Assembly (NCBI GenBank): GCA_048201935.1
Contig: DBFBGR010000002.1
Coordinates: forward strand, 134,680 to 198,679
Length of the DNA: 64,000 nt
Direction: 5' to 3'
DNA from: MGBC124762 sp048201935
GTDB taxonomy: Bacteria; Bacillota; Clostridia; Oscillospirales; Oscillospiraceae
The notes under the pieces are model-generated. The model worked only from the letters and a program-made list of their open reading frames with translations, made no database searches and was not told where the DNA came from. How positions within the stretch are numbered: position 1 is the stretch's first letter; every line of letters begins with the position of its first letter. Below, in pieces: positions 16,305 through 23,787 of the stretch. A program made the position numbers and the translations under genes.

Positions 16305-16334
16305 AGGGAAAACCTCATTTCGGCGGTTTTCCCC

Positions 16335-16363
16335 ATTGTACCGGGCTTTCTGCCCCGGGTCAA
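16335..16363 (-). promoter_or_regulatory. Promoter of the amidase gene
   Basis: Minus strand TTGACC (16358-16363), 17-base spacer, TACAAT (16335-16340), about 30 bases before the start codon. Confidence 0.8.
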
Positions 16364-16382
16364 TGGGCCAAATCCTGCCAGG

Positions 16383-16991
16383 TCAGTTCCTACCAGCCAA
16401 GGTGAAGGGCGCCAGCTCCATGCGCACAAAGAAGCCCTGGCCATGCTTGCACACCGGGCAGACAGCGGGGGCGGCGGTGGAGTGGATGACCTGACCGCAG
16501 TTGAGGCACACCCAGCCCGTCTCCACCTCGGAGACGAAGAGACGGTTCTCCGCCAGCAGGTCGGCAAAGTGCTCAAACCGCTGGGCGTGGGTCTTCTCGA
16601 TGCCCGCGATCATGGAGAAGGTATGGGCGATGGTGTCAAATCCCTCCTGGGCGGCGATCTTGGAGAAGCTGGAGTAGACCGTGTCGTGCTCCTCGTTCTC
16701 GTTGTGGACGGCGGCCTTGAGCACGTCCAGCATATCGCTGTAGAGGTCCACAGGGTAGCCTCCGTCTACCACCAGGCTCTGGCCGGACACAGGCTGGAGA
16801 AGGTCATAGAAGATCTTGCCGTGCTCCTTTTCCTGGTCGGCGGTGAACAAAAACACCTGCTGGACCACTTCAAGGCCCTTTTTCTTGGCAAGGCCCGCGG
16901 CGTAGGTGTAGCGGTTGCGGGCCTGGCTCTCCCCGGCGAAGGCCCGCATGAGGTTCAGACGGGTCTCGCTCTGCTCAAAGGCAACGGACAT
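16383..16991 (-). CDS. rbr: Rubrerythrin
   Basis: 202-residue cytoplasmic peroxide-scavenging diiron protein. The N-terminal ferritin-like four-helix domain has the metal ligands E21, E54xxH57 and E132xxH135 (with further Glu near 98-101). The C-terminal rubredoxin domain has Cys 162, 165, 178 and 181 (CxxC...CxxC) for one iron. It reduces H2O2 with electrons from rubredoxin or NAD(P)H systems in anaerobes. The start ATG 16991 directly follows a terminator-like hairpin that contains its ribosome site (16992-17025), so expression is probably controlled post-initiation. Confidence 0.96.
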   Translation of the reverse strand: MSVAFEQSETRLNLMRAFAGESQARNRYTYAAGLAKKKGLEVVQQVFLFTADQEKEHGKIFYDLLQPVSGQSLVVDGGYPVDLYSDMLDVLKAAVHNENEEHDTVYSSFSKIAAQEGFDTIAHTFSMIAGIEKTHAQRFEHFADLLAENRLFVSEVETGWVCLNCGQVIHSTAAPAVCPVCKHGQGFFVRMELAPFTLAGRN

Positions 16992-17025
16992 AAAAACTCC
17001 CCCTTATCATGTAGATAAGAGGGAG
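16992..17025 (-). promoter_or_regulatory. Terminator-like hairpin burying the rbr ribosome binding site
   Basis: On the minus strand CTCCCTCTTATC (17014-17025) pairs with GATAAGGGGGAG (16997-17008) around a 5-base loop (one G-U pair), followed by TTTTT and then the rbr ATG. The 3' arm contains AAGGGGGAG, the only ribosome site for rbr. The element can serve as the icd terminator, as a leader attenuator, or as a ribosome-site lock. Confidence 0.75.
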
Positions 17026-17045
17026 TATAACCAAAGTTTTCCCGT

Positions 17046-18251
17046 TTATACGTCCAGCCGGCCGGCCACAGCCTCCAAAAAGCCCTGGGTGGTCACCTTC
17101 TGGGCGGGGTCCTTCCCCTCCCAAAGGCCCGCCAGATCGCCGGTCATGACCCCCGCCTCGATGGTGTCGATGGCGGCCTTTTCCAGCTTTTGGGCGAAGA
17201 CGGTAAGCTCGGCGTTGCCGTCCAGCTCGCCCCGCTTGGCCAGGGCCCCGGTCCAGGCAAAAAGCGTCGCCATGGGGTTGGTAGAGGTGACCTCGCCCTT
17301 GAGGTGGCGGTAATAGTGGCGGGTGACGGTGCCGTGGGCGGCCTCATACTCGTACTTGCCGTCGGGGCTCACCAGCACGGAGGTCATCATGGCCAGGGAG
17401 CCGAAGGCGGTGGAGACCATGTCGCTCATCACATCGCCGTCGTAGTTCTTACAGGCCCAGATGTAGCCGCCCTCGGAGCGGATGACCCGGGCCACCGCGT
17501 CGTCGATGAGGGTGTAGAAATAGGTGATACCGGCCTTTTCAAAGGCGGCTTTGTAGTCCGCGTCGTAGATGTCCTGGAAGATGTCCTTGAAGCGGTGGTC
17601 GTACTGCTTGGAGATGGTGTCCTTGGTGGCGAACCACAAATCCTGCTTGGCGTCCAGGGCGTAGCGGAAGCACGAATGGGCGAAGGAGGTGATAGATGCG
17701 TCGGTGTTGTACATCCCTTGCAGCACGCCGGGGCCGTTGAAGTCAAAGATGGTCTGGCGGGTCTCGACGCCCTTTTCGTCGGTGAAGACCAGCTCCGCCT
17801 TTCCGGGGGCCTTGGGCTGGAACTCGGTGTTTTTATACACGTCGCCGTAGGCGTGACGAGCGATAGTGATGGGCTTTTTCCAGTTTTTCACCACTGGAGA
17901 GATGCCTTTGACCATAATGGGCGCGCGAAAAACGGTGCCGTCCAGGATGGCCCGGAGGGTGCCGTTGGGGGACTTCCACATCTGGGAGAGCTTGTACTCC
18001 TCCACCCGCTGGGCGTTGGGAGTGATGGTGGCGCATTTCACGCCTACGCCGTACTTCTGGATGGCGTGGGCCGCGTCCACGGTGACCTGGTCGCCGGTCT
18101 TTTCCCGCTCAGGAAGCCCTAAGTCGTAGTACTCAGTCTTCAGGTCGATATAGGGCGTGAGCAGGATGTCCTTGATCTGCTGCCAGATGATGCGGGTCAT
18201 CTCGTCTCCGTCCAGCTCCACCAAGGGGGTGGTCATTTGAATTTTAGCCAT
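17046..18251 (-). CDS. icd: NADP-dependent isocitrate dehydrogenase
   Basis: 401-residue enzyme of the eukaryote-like (subfamily II) IDH group; oxidatively decarboxylates isocitrate to 2-oxoglutarate. Seen: LDGDEMTRIIWQ at the N-terminus, SPNGTLRAILDGTVFRAPI (substrate-binding Ser/Arg), KNYDGDVMSDMVSTAFGSLAMM with metal-binding Asp, and AAHGTVTRHYY for NADP. ATG 18251 has AAGGAG 8 bases upstream; the GTG at 18260 would be too close. It follows the cytidine deaminase gene by 5 bases. In anaerobes it supplies 2-oxoglutarate for glutamate synthesis. Confidence 0.95.
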   Translation of the reverse strand: MAKIQMTTPLVELDGDEMTRIIWQQIKDILLTPYIDLKTEYYDLGLPEREKTGDQVTVDAAHAIQKYGVGVKCATITPNAQRVEEYKLSQMWKSPNGTLRAILDGTVFRAPIMVKGISPVVKNWKKPITIARHAYGDVYKNTEFQPKAPGKAELVFTDEKGVETRQTIFDFNGPGVLQGMYNTDASITSFAHSCFRYALDAKQDLWFATKDTISKQYDHRFKDIFQDIYDADYKAAFEKAGITYFYTLIDDAVARVIRSEGGYIWACKNYDGDVMSDMVSTAFGSLAMMTSVLVSPDGKYEYEAAHGTVTRHYYRHLKGEVTSTNPMATLFAWTGALAKRGELDGNAELTVFAQKLEKAAIDTIEAGVMTGDLAGLWEGKDPAQKVTTQGFLEAVAGRLDV

Positions 18252-18256
18252 GAATT

Positions 18257-18694
18257 TCACTCCTTAACGTCACTATGTTGATAGCGTTCCATTCCCCACC
18301 AGTTGGGGATGAGCTCTCCCAGCCGCACCGTCTGGCGGGTGGCCAGGTCTACCAGTATCTCGGTGTCCACGTTGCGCGGGGACAGTTGCATCAAAAACTC
18401 CCGGCAGGCCCCGCAGGGCATCCCGCTACCGCCGTCGTAGGGCGGCTTGTCCCGGAAGGCCACCAGCCGCTTGACCACGGTCTGGCCGCTGTTGACGTAC
18501 ATATTGAGCGCCGCCACCCGCTCCGCGCACAGGTCCATCACGCCGCAGCAACTCTCCACGCAAAAGCCGGTGAATATCTCCCCGCTTTCGCTCTCCAGCG
18601 CGCACACCACGTGGCGGGCGTAGAGAAAGGGCGTTACCTCCTGGGGCTGGTAGTAGGGCTGGGCTTTTTGGCACAGGGTCTCCCAAATGTCCAC
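18257..18694 (-). CDS. Cytidine deaminase-family zinc hydrolase
   Basis: 145 residues with the cytidine deaminase zinc motifs CAERVAALN (C-A-E) and PCGACREFL (PCxxC). Length fits homotetrameric Cdd or blasticidin-S deaminase-like proteins; the sequence ESCCGVMDLCAERVA is closer to the latter subgroup by eye. Substrate is therefore cytidine-like but not certain. Start is GTG 18694 with AAAAGGAG upstream. It lies 13 bases after the topoisomerase gene and 5 bases before icd in one transcription unit. Confidence 0.85.
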   Translation of the reverse strand: MDIWETLCQKAQPYYQPQEVTPFLYARHVVCALESESGEIFTGFCVESCCGVMDLCAERVAALNMYVNSGQTVVKRLVAFRDKPPYDGGSGMPCGACREFLMQLSPRNVDTEILVDLATRQTVRLGELIPNWWGMERYQHSDVKE

Positions 18695-18707
18695 GTTTTT
18701 TCTCCTT

Positions 18708-20690
18708 TTAGGAAATATCCGCCAGCTCCAGGTACTTATAGCCGTTGTCGGCGATGTGGTCTTTGCGGCCCTGGAGGTTATCGCCCAACAGCAGGTCGAA
18801 GACCTGGCTGGTGAACTCCGCGTCCTCAGGCATGACCTTGATGAGGCGGCGGGTCTCGGGGTTCATGGTGGTGAGCCACATCATGTCCGGCTCGTTCTCG
18901 CCCAGACCCTTGGAGCGGTTGATCTGGCACTTCTTCCCTGCCAGTTCGCCGTTGACGATGTCGTTTTTCTCCTTGTCGGTGTAGGCAAACCAGGTCTTTT
19001 CCTTGTAGGTGATCTCATAGAGGGGGGATTCGGCGATATAGACGTAGCCCCGCTCAATGAGGGTGGGCACCAGACGGTAGAGCATGGTGAGGATCAGAGT
19101 ACGGATCTGATAGCCGTCCACGTCGGCATCGGTGCAGATGACGATCTTGTTCCAGCGAAGGTTCATCAGATCGAAGGCCGCCAGGTCCTTGACGTGCTTG
19201 TTTTGCACCTCTACCCCGCAGCCCAGGACCTTCATCAGGTCGGTGATGATCTCGCTCTTGAAGATCTTGCCGTAGTCGGCCTTGAGACAGTTCAGAATTT
19301 TACCGCGAACGGGCATGATGCCCTGGAACTCCGCGTCCCGGGAGAGCTTGACGCTGCCCAGAGCGGAATCGCCCTCCACGATGTAGAGCTCCCGGCGCTC
19401 TGTGTCCTTGGTGCGGCAGTCCACGAACTTCTGGACCCGGTTGGCGATGTCCACGCTGCCTGAGAGCTTCTTTTTGATGTTGAGCCGGGCTTTTTCCGCG
19501 CTCTCCCGGCTTCGCTTGTTGATGAGCACCTGCTCGGCGATCTTCTCCGCGTCAAAGGGGTTTTCGATGAAGTAGACCTCCAGCTGGGAGCGGAGGAACT
19601 CGGTCATGGCATCCTGGACGAACTTATTGTTGATGGCCTTTTTGGTCTGGTTCTCATAGCTGGTCTGGGTAGAAAAGTTGTTGGACACCAGCACAAGAGC
19701 GTCCTGGACATCGTTGAAGGTGATCTTGCTCTCGTTTTTCTGATACTTGGCCTTGGCGCGCAGATAGCCGTCCAGGGCGGAGACAAAGGCCGAGCGCATG
19801 GCCTTTTCCGGGCTACCGCCGTGCTCGAGCCAGGAGGAGTTGTGGTAGTGCTCGATGATCTGAACGGTGTTGGAGAAGCAGAAGGACACGCTGAGCTTGA
19901 CCTTGTACTCGGGCTTGTCCTCCCGGTCCTTGCCCCGGCGTTCGGTCTGCCAGAAGACAGGGGCGGTGAGGGACTTCTCCCCCGCCAGCTCCGTGACATA
20001 GTCGATGATGCCGTTTTCGTAGCGGAAGTCCTGGGTCTGGAACTTGCCGTCCACCTCGTCCCGGAAGCGGAAGGTGACCCCGGCGTTGACCACGGCCTGG
20101 CGCTTCATCACGTCCACATAGTAGGCCGCAGGGATGTCGATGTCGGTAAAGACCTCCAGATCGGGCTTCCAGCGAAAGACCGAGCCGGTCTTTTTCTGGG
20201 TGGTGGGGGTCTTTTGCAGACCGCCTACGTTCTCGCCCTTTTCGAAATGGAGCTGATACTCAAAGCCGTCGCGGTGGATGGTGGCGTCAAAATACTCGCT
20301 GGCGTACTGGGTGGCGCAGGAGCCCAGGCCGTTGAGGCCCAGAGAGTATTCGTAGTTGTCGCCGCCTGCGTCATATTTGCCGCCAGCGTAGAGCTCGCAG
20401 AAGACCAGCTCCCAGTTGAACCGGCCCTCCTTCTCGTTCCAATCCACCGGGCAGCCCCGGCCAAAGTCCTCCACCTGGATGGAGTGGTCGGCAAAGCGGG
20501 TAACGATGATCAGGTCGCCGTGGCCCTCCCGGGCCTCGTCGATGGCGTTGGAAAGGATCTCAAATACGGCGTGCTCGCAGCCGTCCAGGCCGTCGGAGCC
20601 GAAGATGACGCCGGGGCGTTTGCGGACCCGGTCCGCGCCCTTTAAGGACGAGATGGATTCGTTGTCATACTGCTTGGTGGTCTTTGGCAT
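18708..20690 (-). CDS. Type IIA DNA topoisomerase subunit B (ParE/GyrB-like paralogue)
   Basis: 660 residues. GHKL ATPase: EILSNAIDEAREG, VEDFGRGCPVDW and GLNGLGSCATQYAS; transducer domain; Toprim with YIVEGDSALGSVK and CTDADVDGYQIRTL. It strand-passes DNA as an A2B2 enzyme. The gene is unusual because no gyrA/parC partner is next to it; the neighbours are cytidine deaminase and icd. Sequence features such as EYDNE/SLKGADRVRKRPGVIFGS suggest the clostridial topoisomerase IV-like group rather than housekeeping GyrB. The partner subunit must be encoded outside this window. Confidence 0.88.
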   Translation of the reverse strand: MPKTTKQYDNESISSLKGADRVRKRPGVIFGSDGLDGCEHAVFEILSNAIDEAREGHGDLIIVTRFADHSIQVEDFGRGCPVDWNEKEGRFNWELVFCELYAGGKYDAGGDNYEYSLGLNGLGSCATQYASEYFDATIHRDGFEYQLHFEKGENVGGLQKTPTTQKKTGSVFRWKPDLEVFTDIDIPAAYYVDVMKRQAVVNAGVTFRFRDEVDGKFQTQDFRYENGIIDYVTELAGEKSLTAPVFWQTERRGKDREDKPEYKVKLSVSFCFSNTVQIIEHYHNSSWLEHGGSPEKAMRSAFVSALDGYLRAKAKYQKNESKITFNDVQDALVLVSNNFSTQTSYENQTKKAINNKFVQDAMTEFLRSQLEVYFIENPFDAEKIAEQVLINKRSRESAEKARLNIKKKLSGSVDIANRVQKFVDCRTKDTERRELYIVEGDSALGSVKLSRDAEFQGIMPVRGKILNCLKADYGKIFKSEIITDLMKVLGCGVEVQNKHVKDLAAFDLMNLRWNKIVICTDADVDGYQIRTLILTMLYRLVPTLIERGYVYIAESPLYEITYKEKTWFAYTDKEKNDIVNGELAGKKCQINRSKGLGENEPDMMWLTTMNPETRRLIKVMPEDAEFTSQVFDLLLGDNLQGRKDHIADNGYKYLELADIS

Positions 20691-20762
20691 GGTCTGTGGG
20701 CACCTCTCTTAAGCACTATATCTATTGCCCGGTCACAGATGGGCATACTTTCCATTGTGGTT

Positions 20763-20792
20763 ATCATACCATAGCCTTCCCCTTCCCGTCAA
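20763..20792 (-). promoter_or_regulatory. Candidate promoter of the topoisomerase-cdd-icd unit
   Basis: Minus strand TTGACG (20787-20792), 18-base spacer, TATGAT (20763-20768) with a TG dinucleotide upstream of the -10. Leaves a leader of about 70 bases. Confidence 0.6.
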
Positions 20793-20814
20793 GGCTTATC
20801 AGCCCTTTGGGCGC

Positions 20815-20841
20815 TAAAAAAGCCGCCATGACGGCGGCTTC
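20815..20841 (-). terminator. Terminator downstream of rpmB
   Basis: Stem AAGCCGCC / GGCGGCTT with a short loop (about 20820-20840), followed on the minus strand by TTTTTT. Located about 40 bases after the rpmB stop. Confidence 0.85.
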
Positions 20842-20880
20842 TTTAGACGTATGATGTGAACTCCCTGTGCAACGTGCCGA

Positions 20881-21069
20881 TCACACCGCGCGGGTGACCT
20901 TACCCGAGCGCAGGCACCGGGTGCAGACATAGACGTGCTTGGGAGAGCCGTCCACGATGGCCTTCACCCGCTTCAGGTTGGGCTTCCAGGGACGGTTAGA
21001 GCGGCGGTGGGAGTGGGAGACTTGATTCCCGAACACCAGAGCCTTCTCGCAATACGCGCATTTCGCCAT
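20881..21069 (-). CDS. rpmB: 50S ribosomal protein L28
   Basis: 62-residue L28 with the start MAKCAYCEK, SHSHRRSNRPWKPNLKRVK and C-terminal CTRCLRSGKVTR. Two CxxC pairs (CAYC, CTRC) mark the zinc-ribbon (C+) version of this protein. ATG 21069 has AGGAGG about 9 bases upstream; the frame stays open to 21126 but that is leader. Own promoter (21135-21163) and terminator. Confidence 0.97.
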   Translation of the reverse strand: MAKCAYCEKALVFGNQVSHSHRRSNRPWKPNLKRVKAIVDGSPKHVYVCTRCLRSGKVTRAV

Positions 21070-21134
21070 TTTCGTTCCCTCCTCGCTGGTCGAAATCAAA
21101 GGAAATTCTGTTCCTCTAAAAAACATCGAATGCT

Positions 21135-21163
21135 ATGTTACCACAGTTTTTTGGAAAATGCAA
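21135..21163 (-). promoter_or_regulatory. Promoter of rpmB
   Basis: Minus strand TTGCAT (21158-21163), 17-base spacer, TAACAT (21135-21140) with TGG before the -10. Confidence 0.75.
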
Positions 21164-21180
21164 GCATTATTTTTCCGCTC

Positions 21181-22059
21181 TCAGGCTCTGGGATGGGCTT
21201 TTTTGTAGACATCCTTCAGCTTTTGGCCCACCAGATGGGTGTAGATCTGGGTGGAGGAGATGTCCGCGTGGCCCAGCATTTCCTGAATGGACTTCAGGTC
21301 CGCACCGTTTTCCAGCAGATGGGCGGCAAAGGAATGGCGCAAGGTCTGGGGGGTGATCTCCTTTTTGATGCCTGCGGTCTCCTGGTAGTGCTTGATGAGC
21401 TTCCAAAAGCCCTGGCGGGACATACGCTCGCCGCTCATGTTAACGAACAGCGCCTTCTCCGACTGGTCCTCCAGCAGCTGGGGCCGGATATTCTTCATAT
21501 ACTCGCCCAGGGCCTTGACGGCGGCCTGGTAGATGGGGATGACCCGCTCCTTGCCCCGGCTCTCGCAGCGCAGGAAGCCGGCAGAGAGGTTGATGTTGTC
21601 CACGTCCAGGTCGATGAGCTCGGTGACCCGGATGCCTGTGGCGTACAAAAGCTCCAGCATGGCCTTGTCCCGGTAGCCCTTGGCGTCCACACAGCGGGGC
21701 TGGTCCAAAAAGAGCTCCACTTCCTTGCCCGTCAGGATCTGGGGCAGCTTGCGCTCCACCTTTTCCGTGGCCACGAAGCGGGCACAGTTGGAACGGACCT
21801 TGCCCTCACGCTGCAAAAAGCCGTAAAAGGACTTCAGCGAGGCCACGCTGCGGGTCACGGTGGCCGGAGACTTGCCCAGACCGCTCAGGTGGCGGGTGTA
21901 GCGCTCCACATCGGTGGTCTTGACCTTGGAGATGGCCAGCTTTTCCTCCTTGAGCCAGGCGGCGAACTGGTTCACGTCCCGCAGATAGGAGCTGATGGTG
22001 TTCTGGGAGGCCCCCTTCTCGTCGCGAAGGAAGGCTTCGTATTGACCGATCTCGTCCAC
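21181..22059 (-). CDS. xerD: XerD-like tyrosine recombinase
   Basis: 292 residues: core-binding SAM-like domain (about 1-90) and catalytic domain (about 105-290). R144 (ATGIRVTEL), R241 (TLRHSFA), GHAD and the tyrosine nucleophile in STQIYTH are present. The conserved His of HxxR is replaced by Gln: the motif reads TPQTLRHSF with Q238. With XerC-type partners this family resolves chromosome dimers at dif. The gene lies next to spoIIM, the usual clostridial chromosomal position, so it is not a mobile-element integrase. Start GTG 22059 with AGGTGG upstream. Confidence 0.9.
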   Translation of the reverse strand: MDEIGQYEAFLRDEKGASQNTISSYLRDVNQFAAWLKEEKLAISKVKTTDVERYTRHLSGLGKSPATVTRSVASLKSFYGFLQREGKVRSNCARFVATEKVERKLPQILTGKEVELFLDQPRCVDAKGYRDKAMLELLYATGIRVTELIDLDVDNINLSAGFLRCESRGKERVIPIYQAAVKALGEYMKNIRPQLLEDQSEKALFVNMSGERMSRQGFWKLIKHYQETAGIKKEITPQTLRHSFAAHLLENGADLKSIQEMLGHADISSTQIYTHLVGQKLKDVYKKAHPRA

Positions 22060-22089
22060 GGGCGTTCACCACCTTTCTCTTTGGTATCG

Positions 22090-22665
22090 TTACGCGGCGC
22101 CCAACAAAGGGGCCAGGTTCTTCAATAAGATAGGCAACAGCCAGTATTCCAAGCCAGAGCAGCCCAGTACGCACACAAGGGCCAGGGCGCTTTTTCGCCA
22201 GAACGGGGCGGGCATTTGTCCCGGGCGGGTCCAAAGCCGCTCCCTCTGCCCTGCCGCCCGGGTCCAGCCGTCTACCCCCAAGGCGAAGAAAACGGGCAGA
22301 GTCACCAGCGCATCCAGGCCGAAAAGGGCGAAGGCCAGGAGCAGTCCTCCCTGGGCGCTGCCGGAGAGGCAGGCCACGCTGAAGCAAAGCAGGAAACCCC
22401 GCAGGGCAAACATCACCGGCGTCAGCCAAAGTCCAAGGGCCGTGAAGCCCAGCACCCACACAAACAAGGGCCAGCGCAGGGCGTTCCAGAAGACCTCGCC
22501 AAAGGAGACCTTCATCTGCGTGGCAAAGCCCAGGGCGTATCCACGCAGACCCTCCGGGCCCAGGTCCAGCCATGCCGCCAGGGCAAAGCCAACCGCCCCG
22601 CCCAGAGCAAAGGCCCCACAGCACAGAGCCAGGGCCCTTCCGCCCACCGCCTTCTCTTTGGTCAC
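22090..22665 (-). CDS. spoIIM: Stage II sporulation protein M-like (SpoIIM)
   Basis: 191-residue membrane protein with about five hydrophobic helices and no long soluble part, matching SpoIIM length and topology. In Bacillus SpoIIM is the scaffold of the SpoIIDMP complex that removes septal peptidoglycan during engulfment. Assignment rests on topology, size and the xerD neighbour, which is the typical clostridial order. GTG 22665 (preceded by GAGGTGAGG) or GTG 22674 may start translation. proC ends 51 bases upstream and may be co-transcribed. Confidence 0.75.
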   Translation of the reverse strand: MTKEKAVGGRALALCCGAFALGGAVGFALAAWLDLGPEGLRGYALGFATQMKVSFGEVFWNALRWPLFVWVLGFTALGLWLTPVMFALRGFLLCFSVACLSGSAQGGLLLAFALFGLDALVTLPVFFALGVDGWTRAAGQRERLWTRPGQMPAPFWRKSALALVCVLGCSGLEYWLLPILLKNLAPLLGAA

Positions 22666-22715
22666 CGTCCTCACCTCACAGCTAGGCTATGAGACAAGCC
22701 GTCCAAATAGAAGCC

Positions 22716-23513
22716 CTACTTACCCAGCTCCTTGGAGCGTTGGGCGCACCGCTTGGCGGCCTCACCCATCATCTCCTCAAAGTGGTAGTCGTCAAAGGCG
22801 GTGAGGGCCGCCAGGGTGGTCCCACCAGGCGAGCAGACCTGGCGGGTCAGCTCCTGGGCGGTGTCGCCGGTCTCCAAGAGCATGGCCGCCGAGCCCGCCA
22901 TGGTCTGAGCCGCCATGCGAAGGGCCAGGTCGGGGTCGATGCCCGCCATCTCCGCCGCAGACACCATCGCCGCCGCCATACGGAAGAAAAAGGCGGGGCT
23001 GGAGCCGCTGACGGCAATGAAGTCGTCCATCTGGGCCTCCGGGATCACCGCCACGGCCCCCGCGGCCTCAAAGAGGGCGCAGGCCAGGTGGAAGGTCTCC
23101 TCCGGCACGTCCGGGGCCTGGGCCACCACTGTGGCTCCCTTGCCCAGCTTCATGGGGGTGTTGGGGATGGTCCGCACCACCAGCGCGCCGGGCAGGCGTT
23201 CCTTGAGATAAGCCGAGGATATCCCCGCGGCGATGGACACCACACATTTTCCGGTGACAAAGGGAGAAATCTGGGGCAAGACCTGGTCCATGACCTGGGG
23301 CTTCACCCCCAGGACGATGACCTGGGCGTTTTGTGCCACTTCGGCATTATCCACAGTCGTATGGACGCCCTTGGCTGTCCAGACCGCCAGCTTCTCCGGA
23401 GAACGATTGGACAACCAGACCTGGTCCGGTCGGGCAAGGCCCTTGTCCAAAACGCCGCTCAAGATCGCGCTTACCATATTGCCCGCGCCGATAAAGCCCA
23501 GGGCCTGTTCCAT
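22716..23513 (-). CDS. proC: Pyrroline-5-carboxylate reductase
   Basis: 265-residue last enzyme of proline synthesis, reducing P5C with NAD(P)H. N-terminal Rossmann motif LGFIGAGNMVSAIL, then VLGVKPQVMDQVL, IPNTPMKLGKGAT and the C-terminal P5CR signature AQTMAGSAAMLLETG with CSPGGTT. ATG 23513 has AAGGTGA upstream; the frame continues to 23579 through the promoter. Its promoter is at 23541-23569. Confidence 0.95.
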   Translation of the reverse strand: MEQALGFIGAGNMVSAILSGVLDKGLARPDQVWLSNRSPEKLAVWTAKGVHTTVDNAEVAQNAQVIVLGVKPQVMDQVLPQISPFVTGKCVVSIAAGISSAYLKERLPGALVVRTIPNTPMKLGKGATVVAQAPDVPEETFHLACALFEAAGAVAVIPEAQMDDFIAVSGSSPAFFFRMAAAMVSAAEMAGIDPDLALRMAAQTMAGSAAMLLETGDTAQELTRQVCSPGGTTLAALTAFDDYHFEEMMGEAAKRCAQRSKELGK

Positions 23514-23540
23514 TCGTGTCACCTTCTTTATGTAATGGAT

Positions 23541-23569
23541 ATGATACCGCTCTTGCCTTGTATTTGCAA
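23541..23569 (-). promoter_or_regulatory. Promoter of proC
   Basis: Minus strand TTGCAA (23564-23569), 17-base spacer, TATCAT (23541-23546). A small dyad, CCTTG-N6-CAAGG, overlaps the -35. Confidence 0.8.
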
Positions 23570-23787
23570 GGGAAATCAAGCAACTTTTTTATTTTTGGCA
23601 ATTATGTCAATGGCGTTATGTAAACAAAGGAACCGGCCAGTTTTCCACAAAAATAGGAGACGCCCGAGGTGGGCGTCTCCCTGTTACAAGATGTGGTGTG
23701 CTGTGAAAATTTGTCCGGCCAGATATAGTTCAAGTCTCAACATTTCGTTTTGAAATTAGGTTCAAACTCATTTCAAAGCGTGATATT
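23570..23787. other. Intergenic stretch between proC and scfB
   Basis: About 220 bases without a supported gene. It contains the scfB-side terminator (23650-23680). The remaining AT-rich part near 23700-23787 shows no hairpin, promoter or reading frame I would support. Confidence 0.6.
23650..23680 (-). terminator. Terminator of the scfA-scfB unit
   Basis: Perfect stem GGAGACGCCC (23656-23665) / GGGCGTCTCC (23671-23680), 5-base loop, followed on the minus strand by TATTTTTG. It lies about 110 bases after the scfB stop. Confidence 0.88.

Noticed and set aside
21181..22059. Integrase of a mobile element
   Set aside because: The protein has Xer features and sits beside spoIIM in a conserved chromosomal order; there are no att repeats, excision genes or phage genes nearby.
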